A stretch of DNA of 12,466 nt from JBBQTU01 sp038213005 (GTDB lineage: Bacteria; Planctomycetota; Phycisphaerae; Tepidisphaerales; Tepidisphaeraceae): contig JBBQTU010000125.1 of assembly GCA_038213005.1 (NCBI GenBank), forward strand, positions 1 to 12,466. Reading direction: 5' to 3'. The position numbers were made by a program, and so were the translations under genes. Positions 1-6,394 of this stretch are shown here, piece by piece. The notes under the pieces are model-generated. The model was not told the origin of the DNA. It ran no database searches and saw nothing but the letters and a program-made list of their open reading frames with translations. The number at the start of each line of letters is the position of its first letter. The stretch's first letter is position 1.

Positions 1-355
1 CTGTCAACGCCGAGTTGAAACTGTAGCTATTCAGCCGCTGTGAAGATGCGGTCTTCTGCCTGTGGATCTTCTTCAAACAGTTCACTGAATCGTCTTCTTC
101 TACTTCAGGGTCTTCTTCCAGGTTGGTTGTCTGCGTCAGGGAGCGTTCTTGTCGCCGTAGTGGCTTTCTGTTGCCCTGCGCCCCCATGCAGCCAAGGGCC
201 GCCTGCCGCCGCCGCCGCTGCATTTTCAAAACGGCCAGATTCCAGCATTTTCACGCCGGCGCTGACAAACGTCGAGAAGGCCTCGAAACAGTCGATGCGG
301 AAGCGGAAGAGAGCGACGTAATGGGGAAGGCCAGTGGCTCAACGCCAAGCACAAG
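1..355. other. left-edge region without a confident gene
   Basis: Nothing here can be called a gene with confidence. The first 130 bases are rich in CTTCTTC-type pyrimidine runs on the + strand, and 203-220 is a short GCC trinucleotide run. On the minus strand one frame is open from an ATG at 187 (or an in-frame ATG at 223) leftwards past base 1. It would encode at least 62 residues, beginning MGAQGNRKPLRRQERS and containing an acidic stretch LEEDPEVEEDD. It has no Shine-Dalgarno sequence and its third codon positions are much less GC-rich than those of the real genes nearby. A second minus-strand frame (about 320-120) has GC-rich third positions and reads FRIDCFEAFSTFVSAG but lacks a usable start. 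Either could be a remnant or chance. Confidence 0.3.
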
Positions 356-395
356 GTGTCTCGCACTCCCGACAGCCCGTCAGACACCGCCGATA

Positions 396-422
396 TTGGT
401 TCGCAGACCTCCACCGTATACT
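396..422 (+). promoter_or_regulatory. candidate promoter immediately before the EamA gene
   Basis: A TATACT -10-like hexamer lies at 417-422, only 8 bases before the ATG at 431. TTGGTT at 396-401 is a possible -35 with a short 15-base spacer. If used, transcription would start at or within a base or two of the ATG, giving a leaderless mRNA. This fits the absence of any Shine-Dalgarno sequence there. Sequence inspection only. Confidence 0.35.
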
Positions 423-430
423 CTCCGCCC

Positions 431-1285
431 ATGCTGTATCTGGCGATCGTTTCGCTGGTCTGGGCGCTGTCGTTCGGACTGATCAAGCACTATCTCGCCG
501 GTGTCGACGCCTCATTCGTCGCCGCGGCGCGAATGCTGCTCTCGCTGCTGGTCTTTGCCCCGTTCATCCGCATCAAGCGGGTGCCCAGGTCCAGTCTCCT
601 CAAGCTCGCCGGGATCGGCGCCGTGCAGTTCGGACTGATGTACGTATTTTATCTACATGCGTTCGCGTATCTGAAGTCCGCCGAGGTCGCGATCTTCACC
701 ATCTTCACGCCGCTGCTCGTGACGCTGGTCGATGACCTCTGGGAACGCCGGATGTCCTGGATCTTTCTGGCAACCGCGAGCCTCGCCGTCATCGGCACCG
801 GCATCTGTCTCTGGACCGATCTCCGTCGCGAGGGCCTGATCACAGGCTTCATCGTGATGCAGCTCTCGAACCTCTGTTTCGCTGCGGGCCAAGTATGGTA
901 TCGTCGGGTGATGCCGAGCGTTGCGCGTAAAGACTCTCAGGTGATGGGCGTGCTCTATCTCGGCGGCTTTGCTGCCGCCGCCGCGCTGGCTGCCGCGCAT
1001 TTCCACCCCGCAAGCCTGCACCTCAGCACGCCGCAGATCCTCGTGCTGCTTTACCTGGGCGTCGTCGCCTCGGCCGTGGGTTTCTTCCTGTGGAATGTCG
1101 GCGCGCGCCGGACCAACGTCGGGGCCCTGGCGATCTTCAACAACGCCAAGATCCCGCTGGGCATCCTCGCCTCAGCGCTGATCTTCCAAGACACCGTCCC
1201 GTGGCTCAACGTCCTTGCCGGAGGCGCCATCATTGCCGCGGCACTGCTGCTGAATCAGCAGCTATGCCGCAGGCGTGGCGTATAG
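431..1285 (+). CDS. EamA/DMT-family transporter
   Basis: Predicted inner-membrane permease of the drug/metabolite transporter superfamily, exporting or importing a small organic solute that cannot be named from sequence. From the ATG at 431 it is 284 residues, the usual length for two tandem EamA domains. About ten hydrophobic segments are visible, starting with YLAIVSLVWALSFGLI. The first half contains AEVAIFTIFTPLLVTL and the second half has VGALAIFNNAKIPLGILAS, both in the positions typical of EamA repeats. An in-frame GTG at 356 would add a 25-residue polar tail (MSRTPDSPSD...). Neither start has a Shine-Dalgarno sequence. I prefer 431 because it sits just before the first membrane segment and 8 bases after a TATACT box. 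The gene is convergent with the secreted-protein gene; their stops are 11 bases apart with no room for a terminator. Confidence 0.85.
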   Translation: MLYLAIVSLVWALSFGLIKHYLAGVDASFVAAARMLLSLLVFAPFIRIKRVPRSSLLKLAGIGAVQFGLMYVFYLHAFAYLKSAEVAIFTIFTPLLVTLVDDLWERRMSWIFLATASLAVIGTGICLWTDLRREGLITGFIVMQLSNLCFAAGQVWYRRVMPSVARKDSQVMGVLYLGGFAAAAALAAAHFHPASLHLSTPQILVLLYLGVVASAVGFFLWNVGARRTNVGALAIFNNAKIPLGILASALIFQDTVPWLNVLAGGAIIAAALLLNQQLCRRRGV

Positions 1286-1296
1286 GTCTTGCCGCC

Positions 1297-1851
1297 TTAC
1301 TTCACGTCGACCGCCGTGACCGTCAGCTTCGTCGTCCCTTCCATGACGCCGCCCATCTTCGTCTCCATCTTCACCATCTGCCCCGGCACCTCCGCGCAGG
1401 TCCAGCTCTTGCCCGTGCTCTTCATCCCCTTGGCCTCGCTGGTGAACTCAACCACCTTGCACTTGTAGGTCTTGTCCCCGATCTTCACATCCTCATCGGG
1501 CAGTACCTTCGCCTCGCCCTTCGCATTCGGCGGCATCGTCACGTCCTTGGCGTCCTCCTTCTTAACCTTCGCCATGATGTCCATCTTCGTCGTGTTGTCG
1601 CCCTGCGGCATCTTCATCGTCATCTCGACGACCGCCTTCTCAGGCGTGAGCTCCGCCAGCTTGTACGTCATGTCCATCTTCATGGCCATCCCGCCCATGT
1701 TGCTGTCGCTGCTCAGCGTTACCGTGGTTCCGGGCTTGAACTTCGCCCACGACTGGTAGGTTGGGTTATCGACCATCTCCTGCGCCATCACGGCCGAACA
1801 CATCAGCACCAATGCGCACATAGCCGCCATCGAACGAAATGGATACAACAT
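1297..1851 (-). CDS. secreted methionine-rich protein of unknown function
   Basis: 184 residues, probably exported. A signal peptide is clear: MLYPFRS, a hydrophobic core to about residue 21, then AVMA followed by QE, a signal peptidase I site near residue 23. There is no lipobox. The mature part has about 17 Met in 161 residues, many at every second position: MGGMAMKMDM (52-61), EMTMKM (76-81), KMDIM (89-93) and GQMVKMETKMGGVM (157-170). Such alternation suggests beta-strands with Met on one face. It has two mature Cys, 131 and 152, which could form a disulphide. The ATG at 1851 is preceded by a strong GGGGAGGATCC ribosome binding site, so the longer open frame upstream is not used. It resembles small secreted proteins I associate with planctomycetes. 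Function is unknown; metal binding by Met is only a guess. Confidence 0.75.
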   Translation of the reverse strand: MLYPFRSMAAMCALVLMCSAVMAQEMVDNPTYQSWAKFKPGTTVTLSSDSNMGGMAMKMDMTYKLAELTPEKAVVEMTMKMPQGDNTTKMDIMAKVKKEDAKDVTMPPNAKGEAKVLPDEDVKIGDKTYKCKVVEFTSEAKGMKSTGKSWTCAEVPGQMVKMETKMGGVMEGTTKLTVTAVDVK

Positions 1852-1925
1852 GGATCCTCCCCTGCACTTGAATCGGGCCAGCAAAACCCCGGCCTCAGGT
1901 AGCCGCCCGACATGAGCGGCAATCA

Positions 1926-1955
1926 ACTCTAGGCCGCCGTATGCCCGATAGCCAA
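1926..1955 (-). promoter_or_regulatory. candidate promoter for the Met-rich protein gene
   Basis: Read on the minus strand, TTGGCT (1950-1955) and TAGAGT (1926-1931) are 18 bases apart, each with four matches to the sigma-70 consensus. It would give a leader of about 70 bases before the ATG at 1851. The spacer holds the GGGCATACGGCGG arm that also pairs with the rplT terminator. Weak evidence. Confidence 0.25.
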
Positions 1956-2033
1956 GCCACCTTCTCCTGGCGAGCAGTGGGGGGGGCAGAACACAAGAAC
2001 ACCGCCGCAGGCCCAAGTGAGGGCATACGGCGG
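1934..2033. repeat. 13-base inverted repeat overlapping the rplT terminator
   Basis: CCGCCGTATGCCC at 1934-1946 is the exact reverse complement of GGGCATACGGCGG at 2021-2033, with 74 bases between. The right arm is also one side of the rplT terminator hairpin, so three arms compete for two pairings. An 8-G run lies at 1979-1986 between them. Confidence 0.6.
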
Positions 2034-2038
2034 TGTTC
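1988..2038 (-). terminator. intrinsic terminator of the rpmI-rplT operon
   Basis: On the minus strand, beginning 50 bases after the rplT stop, GAACACCGCCG (2038-2028) pairs perfectly over 11 bases with CGGCGGTGTTC (2007-1997). An inner GCCC/GGGC stem (2024-2021 with 2014-2011) closes a 6-base loop. The stem is followed by the T-rich TTGTGTTCT (1996-1988). This is a good rho-independent terminator by form and position. Confidence 0.75.
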
Positions 2039-2087
2039 ATAGGCCAATTCAGGCCCGTAGCTCAATAGTTTGCGCTGCAGATCGCGA

Positions 2088-2468
2088 TCAGGCCTTGACC
2101 GGAGCCACCGGGCTCGTCATGAACGGCTTGACCAGTTCCACGATCTTGTCGAACGCCGGGATGTCCGCGATCGCCAGTTCGCTCAGCATCTTGCGATTCA
2201 GCGAGATGCCCGCGGCCGCGGCGGCCGGAACGAAGCGGTTGTAAGCAACCCCACGCTCCTTCAGGGCGGCGTTCAGACGCGTGATCCAGAGCGAGCGGTA
2301 CGTCCGCTTCTTCTGGCGGCGATGCTCATAGGCGTAGACGTCCGCCTTGCGCGTGAATTCAAGGGCTACGCGGTACAATGTACCCGGACCGCCCACAAAA
2401 CCCTTGGCGCGCTTCAGGACACGTTTACGTTTCCGGGCATGTACCGGACCAATCTTTACTCGAGGCAT
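2088..2468 (-). CDS. rplT: 50S ribosomal protein L20
   Basis: Ribosomal protein L20 of the large subunit, which binds 23S rRNA, is needed early in 50S assembly, and in several bacteria represses its own mRNA. The 126 residues match the family along their length: MPRVKIGPVHARKRKRVLKRAKGF at the basic N-terminal extension, TLYRVA near residues 30-35, YAYEHRRQKKRTYRSLWITRLNAA in the middle, and RKMLSELAIADIPAFDKIVE near the end. Usual length is 115-120, so it has a few extra C-terminal residues (about 119-126, PVAPVKA). The start at 2468 has a good GAAAGGATTG ribosome binding site. It follows rpmI on the same strand after a 125-base gap. The usual pheS partner is not downstream; a terminator is. 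Confidence 0.97.
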   Translation of the reverse strand: MPRVKIGPVHARKRKRVLKRAKGFVGGPGTLYRVALEFTRKADVYAYEHRRQKKRTYRSLWITRLNAALKERGVAYNRFVPAAAAAGISLNRKMLSELAIADIPAFDKIVELVKPFMTSPVAPVKA

Positions 2469-2593
2469 GGTTCAATCCTTTCAAAGGGAGCCAGAGGCAC
2501 TTGTCATGACCTGCCGCAAGGGCAGGTGGCTTAGCTGCGCCGGCTACACGCCGACGCTTCTTGATTCAATTTACTTCCGTTGCAGCCGTCAGC
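2469..2593 (-). other. rpmI-rplT intergenic leader with small hairpin
   Basis: 125 bases separate rpmI and rplT, wider than usual for these co-transcribed genes. On the transcript CCTGCC (2526-2521) pairs with GGCAGG (2515-2510) around a 5-base loop. In other bacteria L20 regulates this operon by binding mRNA near its own gene, so the gap is a candidate place for autoregulation. I saw no recognisable mimic of the 23S L20 site. Confidence 0.3.
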
Positions 2594-2896
2594 TCAGGCT
2601 GCGACCATGGCGGCCGCGACAGCCTTCGTGCCGGCCTTCTTGGCGGCCAACTTGGCGGCCAAAGCCCGCTTGTGGGCGACCTTCGCCGGGCTCTTGTGCG
2701 ATGCGCCAATCAGGGCGCGCATGTTCTTGGCAAAAGCCTCGACCATGATGGCCGGGCGACCCAGCTTCCGCTTGGTCTTGCTCGAACGGGCGCTCATCAG
2801 GTGCGAAGTCTTGCAGTGGCCGCGCTTCAGTTTCCCGGTCGCGGTTACCTTGAACCTCTTCTGGATGCTCTTGTTGGTCTTCAGCTTATAGGCCAT
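2594..2896 (-). CDS. rpmI: 50S ribosomal protein L35 with C-terminal extension
   Basis: Ribosomal protein L35 of the large subunit. Residues 1-64 follow the family: MAYKLKTNKSIQKRFKVTATGKLKR, then a His/Lys-rich middle (HCKTSHLMSARSSKTKRKLGRP) and a final MVEAFAKNMRALIG. Normal L35 is about 64-66 residues; this one is 100. The extra 36 residues (65-100) are almost all Ala, Lys and His (SHKSPAKVAHKRALAAKLAA...), a low-complexity basic tail. The start at 2896 is supported by a GAAGGATCG ribosome binding site and by alignment of the family N-terminus; an upstream in-frame ATG would add an unrelated 31 residues. It is the first gene of a two-gene unit with rplT, and infC is not upstream as it often is. 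Confidence 0.95.
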   Translation of the reverse strand: MAYKLKTNKSIQKRFKVTATGKLKRGHCKTSHLMSARSSKTKRKLGRPAIMVEAFAKNMRALIGASHKSPAKVAHKRALAAKLAAKKAGTKAVAAAMVAA

Positions 2897-2922
2897 CGTC
2901 GATCCTTCATTTACGAGAAAGT

Positions 2923-2974
2923 CCCTCGTTAGTCGAGGGGCGGGGATCATAACAGTACACGATGCGCAAGTCCA
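2923..2974 (-). promoter_or_regulatory. rpmI-rplT promoter and 5' hairpin
   Basis: On the minus strand, TGGACT (2974-2969) and TATGAT (2951-2946) are 17 bases apart, and a TG one base before the -10 makes it an extended -10 element. Transcription would start near 2939. The first transcribed bases would then form CCCTCG-ACTAA-CGAGGG (2939-2923), a 6-bp hairpin at the 5' end of the mRNA, about 25 bases before the rpmI start codon. Start position is inferred. Confidence 0.6.
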
Positions 2975-2989
2975 GACACCTGCCCGCAC

Positions 2990-3017
2990 TTGCAGGAACA
3001 GCGGGGCATTCTACAAT
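2990..3017 (+). promoter_or_regulatory. candidate promoter of the DUF47-PiT operon
   Basis: TTGCAG (2990-2995) and TACAAT (3012-3017) are separated by 16 bases and lie about 65 bases before the DUF47 start at 3082. The -10 matches five of six consensus bases; the -35 is weaker. It is back-to-back with the rpmI promoter. I saw no Pho-box-like direct repeats in this interval. Confidence 0.45.
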
Positions 3018-3081
3018 GCCGCCATTCACGACTGACCAGTGCTCTTGCCGAGCTGGCCCTAACCTCGGAGCTGACTGTCCC

Positions 3082-3705
3082 ATGTTTAATCTGCTGCCCA
3101 AGGATACGGTGTTTTTCGACCTCTTTGAAGGGCTTGCCCGCCATGGAGTCTCCACGGCCGCGCATCTTCAGAAGCTGGCGACTAACTTCCCGGATATCGA
3201 TGCCCACGTGCTGGCGATCCGCAAGGAAGAGTTCGAGGCTCACGACTTGGCTCACAAGGCACTTGAGCGGCTGGATCAGACCTTCATCACCCCGTTTGAC
3301 CGCGAAGATATTCACGCCTTGGTGCGTGAACTGGACAAGATCGTTGACGCCGCCGATGCCCTGGCCAAGCGATTCAAGCTGTACCACATCAAGGCGATGG
3401 CCCCCGAGTTCATAAAGCAGACCGAGACCCTGGTCCTCGCCGCCGCTGCACTCTACGAAGCCGTCTCGCGGCTGCGCCGCACCCGCAAGCTGTCCGAACT
3501 CAGCGACAAACTGATGGAAATCCATCGCCTCGAAACCCTGGGCGACGAAAGCAATCACGCCGCCATGTCCCGCCTGTTCGAAGGCAGCGTGGAACCGCTG
3601 GAAGTGATCAAGTGGAAGGGCCTGCTGGACCTCATCGAAGACGCCATCGACGGCTGCGAGGATGCGGGCAACACGCTTGAACGTATCGTGCTGAAAAATG
3701 GATGA
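3082..3705 (+). CDS. DUF47/PhoU-like phosphate transport accessory protein
   Basis: 207-residue cytoplasmic helical protein of the DUF47 (PhoU_div) family, thought to control or assist the PiT phosphate permease encoded next to it. Diagnostic features are the opening MFNLLPKDTVFFDLFEGLA, the metal-ligand-like segment EEFEAHDLAHKALERL (49-64), FITPFDREDIHALVRELD (68-85), and the C-terminal HRLETLGDESNHAAMSRLF (148-166) with KWKGLLDLIEDAIDGCED (178-194). Length is normal (about 200-215). The ATG at 3082 fits the family N-terminus; the frame is open further upstream but those 40 residues are unlike the family. A weak CGGAG lies 11 bases before it. The PiT gene starts 46 bases after its stop on the same strand, so the two are almost certainly one operon. 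Confidence 0.93.
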   Translation: MFNLLPKDTVFFDLFEGLARHGVSTAAHLQKLATNFPDIDAHVLAIRKEEFEAHDLAHKALERLDQTFITPFDREDIHALVRELDKIVDAADALAKRFKLYHIKAMAPEFIKQTETLVLAAAALYEAVSRLRRTRKLSELSDKLMEIHRLETLGDESNHAAMSRLFEGSVEPLEVIKWKGLLDLIEDAIDGCEDAGNTLERIVLKNG

Positions 3706-3751
3706 GCGTCGCCGTGGTCCTGCAACTCCTTCTCGCCTCTGAAATAATCAC

Positions 3752-4858
3752 ATGAATACGCTGATTGTGGCAACGCTCGCCGCCGATAGCCCCGTTCCCG
3801 TCCATTCCACGGGTTTCATAGCGATGGTGCTGTTCATCGTCCTGATTGCGCTGCTGTTTGATTTTCTCAACGGCTTTCACGACGCCGCCAATTCCATCGC
3901 CACCGTCGTGTCCACTCGCGTACTCAGCCCCGCCCAGGCGGTGGCCTGGGCCGCTTTCTTCAACTTCGTCGCCGCTTTCGTCTTTGGCACCGGCGTCGCC
4001 AAGATGATCGGCAAGGGGATGATCGACACCAGCCAGGTGGACGTCTACGTTGTCTTCGCCGGCCTGCTCGGCGCGTGCATCTGGAACATCATCACATGGA
4101 TCATGGCGTTGCCTACGAGTTCTTCGCACGCACTGATCGCCGGCTACGGCGGCGCCGCCGTTGCCAAGGGCGGGTTCAGTGTGCTGTTCTTGAGCGGATG
4201 GGTTCCCGTTGTGTTATGGATATTTCTGGCACCCGTCGTCGGCCTGGTGATGGGCATGGCGCTCATGGTCGCCGTCTCCTGGATATTCCGGCGGTTCACC
4301 CCGTGGCGCGTCGACAAGCTCTTCCGGCATCTGCAGTTGGTGTCGGCCGGTGTCTATTCGCTCGCCCATGGCGGCAATGACGCGCAGAAAACCATGGGTA
4401 TCATCGTGGCGCTGCTGATGGCTGCCGGGTTGGGTGAATGGACCAAGTGGGGCCAGATGTCTGGTGCGCACCTCTTCGGCACCAGCGACATCGGCATGCC
4501 CATCATCCTGTCCTGTCACGCCGCCATCGCACTAGGCACGATGTTTGGTGGCTGGCGAATCGTCAAGACCATGGGCTCGGGCATCACTCGACTCCAGCCC
4601 GTCGGCGGATTCTGTGCCGAAGGCGCTGCCGCCGCCACCATCATCTTTGCCACCATCAACAAGATCCCGCTTTCCACAACCCATGCCATCACCGGAGCGA
4701 TCATGGGCGTGGGCGTGACCAAGTCCGTCCGCTCGGTCCGCTGGATATGGGGGCAACGCATCGTCATGGCGTGGGTGCTCACAATCCCTTGTGCGGCGTT
4801 CATCTCGGCCACGAGCTACCTGATCATCCTCGGCATCCGCAACTGGTTGGGCTACTGA
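3752..4858 (+). CDS. pit: PiT-family inorganic phosphate transporter
   Basis: Low-affinity inorganic phosphate permease of the PiT family (PF01384), in the inner membrane, normally importing metal-phosphate with protons or phosphate with sodium. The 368 residues show both halves of the duplicated PiT signature: GFHDAANSIATVVSTR at 41-56 with PTSSSHALIAG at 121-131, and HGGNDAQKTMG at 206-216 with PLSTTHAITGAIMGVG at 306-321. About ten membrane segments are visible. The length suits the shorter bacterial members, which lack the long central loop of E. coli PitA. No Shine-Dalgarno sequence is obvious before 3752; translation may be coupled to the DUF47 gene just upstream. Convergent with the M16 peptidase gene. 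Confidence 0.95.
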   Translation: MNTLIVATLAADSPVPVHSTGFIAMVLFIVLIALLFDFLNGFHDAANSIATVVSTRVLSPAQAVAWAAFFNFVAAFVFGTGVAKMIGKGMIDTSQVDVYVVFAGLLGACIWNIITWIMALPTSSSHALIAGYGGAAVAKGGFSVLFLSGWVPVVLWIFLAPVVGLVMGMALMVAVSWIFRRFTPWRVDKLFRHLQLVSAGVYSLAHGGNDAQKTMGIIVALLMAAGLGEWTKWGQMSGAHLFGTSDIGMPIILSCHAAIALGTMFGGWRIVKTMGSGITRLQPVGGFCAEGAAAATIIFATINKIPLSTTHAITGAIMGVGVTKSVRSVRWIWGQRIVMAWVLTIPCAAFISATSYLIILGIRNWLGY

Positions 4859-4936
4859 CCCGGCGGGTCTGATGTCGCCTGTCTGAGCTATCGTCCTATA
4901 GGGATTCCACTTCAAACAGGCGCGTCGCCAGAAGTA

Positions 4937-4959
4937 GTGCGAGGCGTCCTCGCCCGCAC
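4937..4959. terminator. hairpin between convergent pit and M16 genes
   Basis: GCGAGG (4939-4944) and CCTCGC (4948-4953) form a 6-bp stem with a 3-base loop; outer bases GTGCG/CGCAC (4937-4941, 4955-4959) give an alternative pairing. It sits in the 157-base gap between two convergent stop codons and may end transcription from both sides. There is no T-run, so an intrinsic terminator is uncertain. A smaller hairpin GACCC-GGC-GGGTC overlaps the pit stop at 4857-4869. Confidence 0.35.
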
Positions 4960-5015
4960 ATGAGTACCCCACGTCTTCCCCGCAGATCACACCCGCGATG
5001 GAGGGGACCCGTCCC

Positions 5016-6236
5016 TTACCGCGGCCCCAGCGTCGCCACCGTCATCGGCTGGAACGGAAAATCACGCATGAGCTGCTTGAGCGATTCGGTGGTCACCCCG
5101 CGCAGGCTCTCCATGTCCTGCTCCAGCGATCGATACTCCTGGTTGTAGATCCATTCCGCGCCCAGGCTGCGCATCCGCCCGATAGGCAGTTCCCCGCTGA
5201 GCACGATCTGGCTGGCGATCTTGTTCTTCGCCCGCTGCACCTCATCGTCCGCCATGTCATCCTTCGCCCGCTCAAGCTCCGCGACGAGGATGTCCTGCAC
5301 CTTCTGCGTCCGCGCCGGCTCGTTGCACAGCGAAAAGTAGAAGCTGCCGCAACGGTCGTGCGGATAGAAGCCAAAGTCAGCTTCCTCCGCCAGGGCGTTG
5401 TCTACCAGGGCCCAATACAGCCGGCTGCCTTCGGCGTCGCCGATCACATCCGCCAGCACGCGAGCGGCAAACCGCCGCTCATCCTGCGTGCTCGGGCCGG
5501 GCGTCAGGCCCATCGTGTATTGCCGGTTCAGCTTCGGATCGACCATCGCCACCTGTTGCCCCCTGTGCACCGGCATCGCCTGTTCGCGCCCGGCCGACAC
5601 CTTGGGCCAATGCCCGCAATACTGCTCCACCAGTTCAAACACGCGATCGAATTCCAGGTTCCCCGCCACCGCAATGACCGTATTCCCCGGCCCATATCGC
5701 CGGCCGAAATATTCCGCCATCTGCCCCTGCGTCATCTCCTGCACCGACTTGGCCGACCCCAGCACGCTCATCCCCAGCGCGTGGCCCTGGAAATACGCCT
5801 CCATCACCTTCTCATAGATCCGATGCCCCGGATCGTCCAGATACATCGAGATCTCCTCGATGATCACCTTCTTCTCGGTCTCAAAGTCGCTCTGCCGCAG
5901 TGCCGGCCGCAGCAGGTGCGACAGGTGTTCAAGGGTCTTCTGGGTAAACTCCGGCAACACGTTCGCGTAATACCCCGTCATCTCCTGACTGGTGAACGCG
6001 TTGTACCGCGCCCCCATCTCATCGAAGATCCGGTTCACATCCTGCCACGTGTATTTGTCCGATCCCTTGAACATCATGTGCTCAAGGAAGTGCGAGATCC
6101 CGTTGACTTCCGCCGACTCATCCCGCGACCCGGTATTCACAAACACCCCGGCCGCGATCGAATACGAACCGGGAATGGCCTCGGCAATGATGTCCAGGCC
6201 GTTCTTCAACTGGTGATGGCGAAATTCCAATGGCAT
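5016..6236 (-). CDS. M16 family zinc metallopeptidase
   Basis: Cytoplasmic M16 (pitrilysin/insulinase/MPP-like) endopeptidase of the small bacterial class, 406 residues with an N-terminal M16 domain and a C-terminal M16_C domain. The inverted zinc motif HFLEH is at 49-53, with the third ligand Glu in the VIIEEI segment (Glu127/128), so the catalytic set is complete. Other family landmarks are NAFTSQEMTGYY (79-90), RYGPGNTVIAVAGN (180-193) and EGSRLYWALVDNALAEEADFGFY (269-291), the conserved C-domain stretch. There is no signal peptide. In other bacteria such proteins degrade peptides or process precursors; the substrate here is unknown. The ATG at 6236 has no Shine-Dalgarno sequence but lies 7 bases after a promoter -10, suggesting a leaderless message. 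Downstream is the convergent pit gene. Confidence 0.93.
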   Translation of the reverse strand: MPLEFRHHQLKNGLDIIAEAIPGSYSIAAGVFVNTGSRDESAEVNGISHFLEHMMFKGSDKYTWQDVNRIFDEMGARYNAFTSQEMTGYYANVLPEFTQKTLEHLSHLLRPALRQSDFETEKKVIIEEISMYLDDPGHRIYEKVMEAYFQGHALGMSVLGSAKSVQEMTQGQMAEYFGRRYGPGNTVIAVAGNLEFDRVFELVEQYCGHWPKVSAGREQAMPVHRGQQVAMVDPKLNRQYTMGLTPGPSTQDERRFAARVLADVIGDAEGSRLYWALVDNALAEEADFGFYPHDRCGSFYFSLCNEPARTQKVQDILVAELERAKDDMADDEVQRAKNKIASQIVLSGELPIGRMRSLGAEWIYNQEYRSLEQDMESLRGVTTESLKQLMRDFPFQPMTVATLGPR

Positions 6237-6243
6237 GACGCCA

Positions 6244-6273
6244 ATTGTAATGGCTTCTCACTGTTTGAGACAA
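6244..6273 (-). promoter_or_regulatory. candidate leaderless promoter of the M16 gene
   Basis: On the minus strand TTGTCT (6273-6268) and TACAAT (6249-6244) are 18 bases apart. Only seven bases (TGGCGTC) separate the -10 from the ATG at 6236, so the predicted first transcribed base is at or beside the A of the start codon. Confidence 0.5.
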
Positions 6274-6301
6274 CTGGTCGCACTCCCCTCAGGAACCGGG
6301 T

Positions 6302-6321
6302 GTGCCCGTCTTTTCGGGCAC
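6302..6321. repeat. hairpin 1 of the REP-like cluster
   Basis: GTGCCCG (6302-6308) and CGGGCAC (6315-6321) form a 7-bp stem with loop TCTTTT. A near-identical copy lies in inverted orientation at 6482-6500 (17 of 19 bases agree). On the + strand it is followed by a T-rich stretch. Confidence 0.6.
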
Positions 6322-6331
6322 GCGATTTCTT

Positions 6332-6394
6332 AGCCCCAACGGGGCGGCATTCTTAAGCCCAGGGTAAGCGTACTCGCGCAGCCCTGGGTAAGAA
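6332..6394. repeat. REP-like repeat, copy A
   Basis: The left part AGCCCCAACGGGGCGGCA contains a GCCCC/GGGGC hairpin (6333-6337 with 6341-6345). The right part is a longer hairpin: TTCTTA (6350-6355) with TAAGAA (6389-6394), then CCCAGGG (6358-6364) with CCCTGGG (6382-6388), a 13-bp stem with a 2-base bulge and a 17-base loop. The core matches copy B at 7399-7427 at 20 of 29 positions with identical spacing. I recall similar intergenic repeats from planctomycete and verrucomicrobial genomes, which I cannot verify here. A further small hairpin, CATTCA-CAC-TGAATG, follows at 6396-6410. Confidence 0.65.

Noticed and set aside
203..220. GCC trinucleotide run
   Set aside because: Only a few units in GC-rich sequence; too short to be a meaningful microsatellite.
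2057..2068. GTAGCTCAATAG, resembling a tRNA D-arm
   Set aside because: No acceptor stem, anticodon arm or GGTTCGAATCC-type T-arm follows, and rplT begins its coding end at 2088.
4998..6356. Long + strand open frame of 452 codons
   Set aside because: Antisense to the M16 peptidase with its complete HxxEH motif; the product is His/Arg/Leu-rich, typical of a shadow frame in GC-rich DNA.
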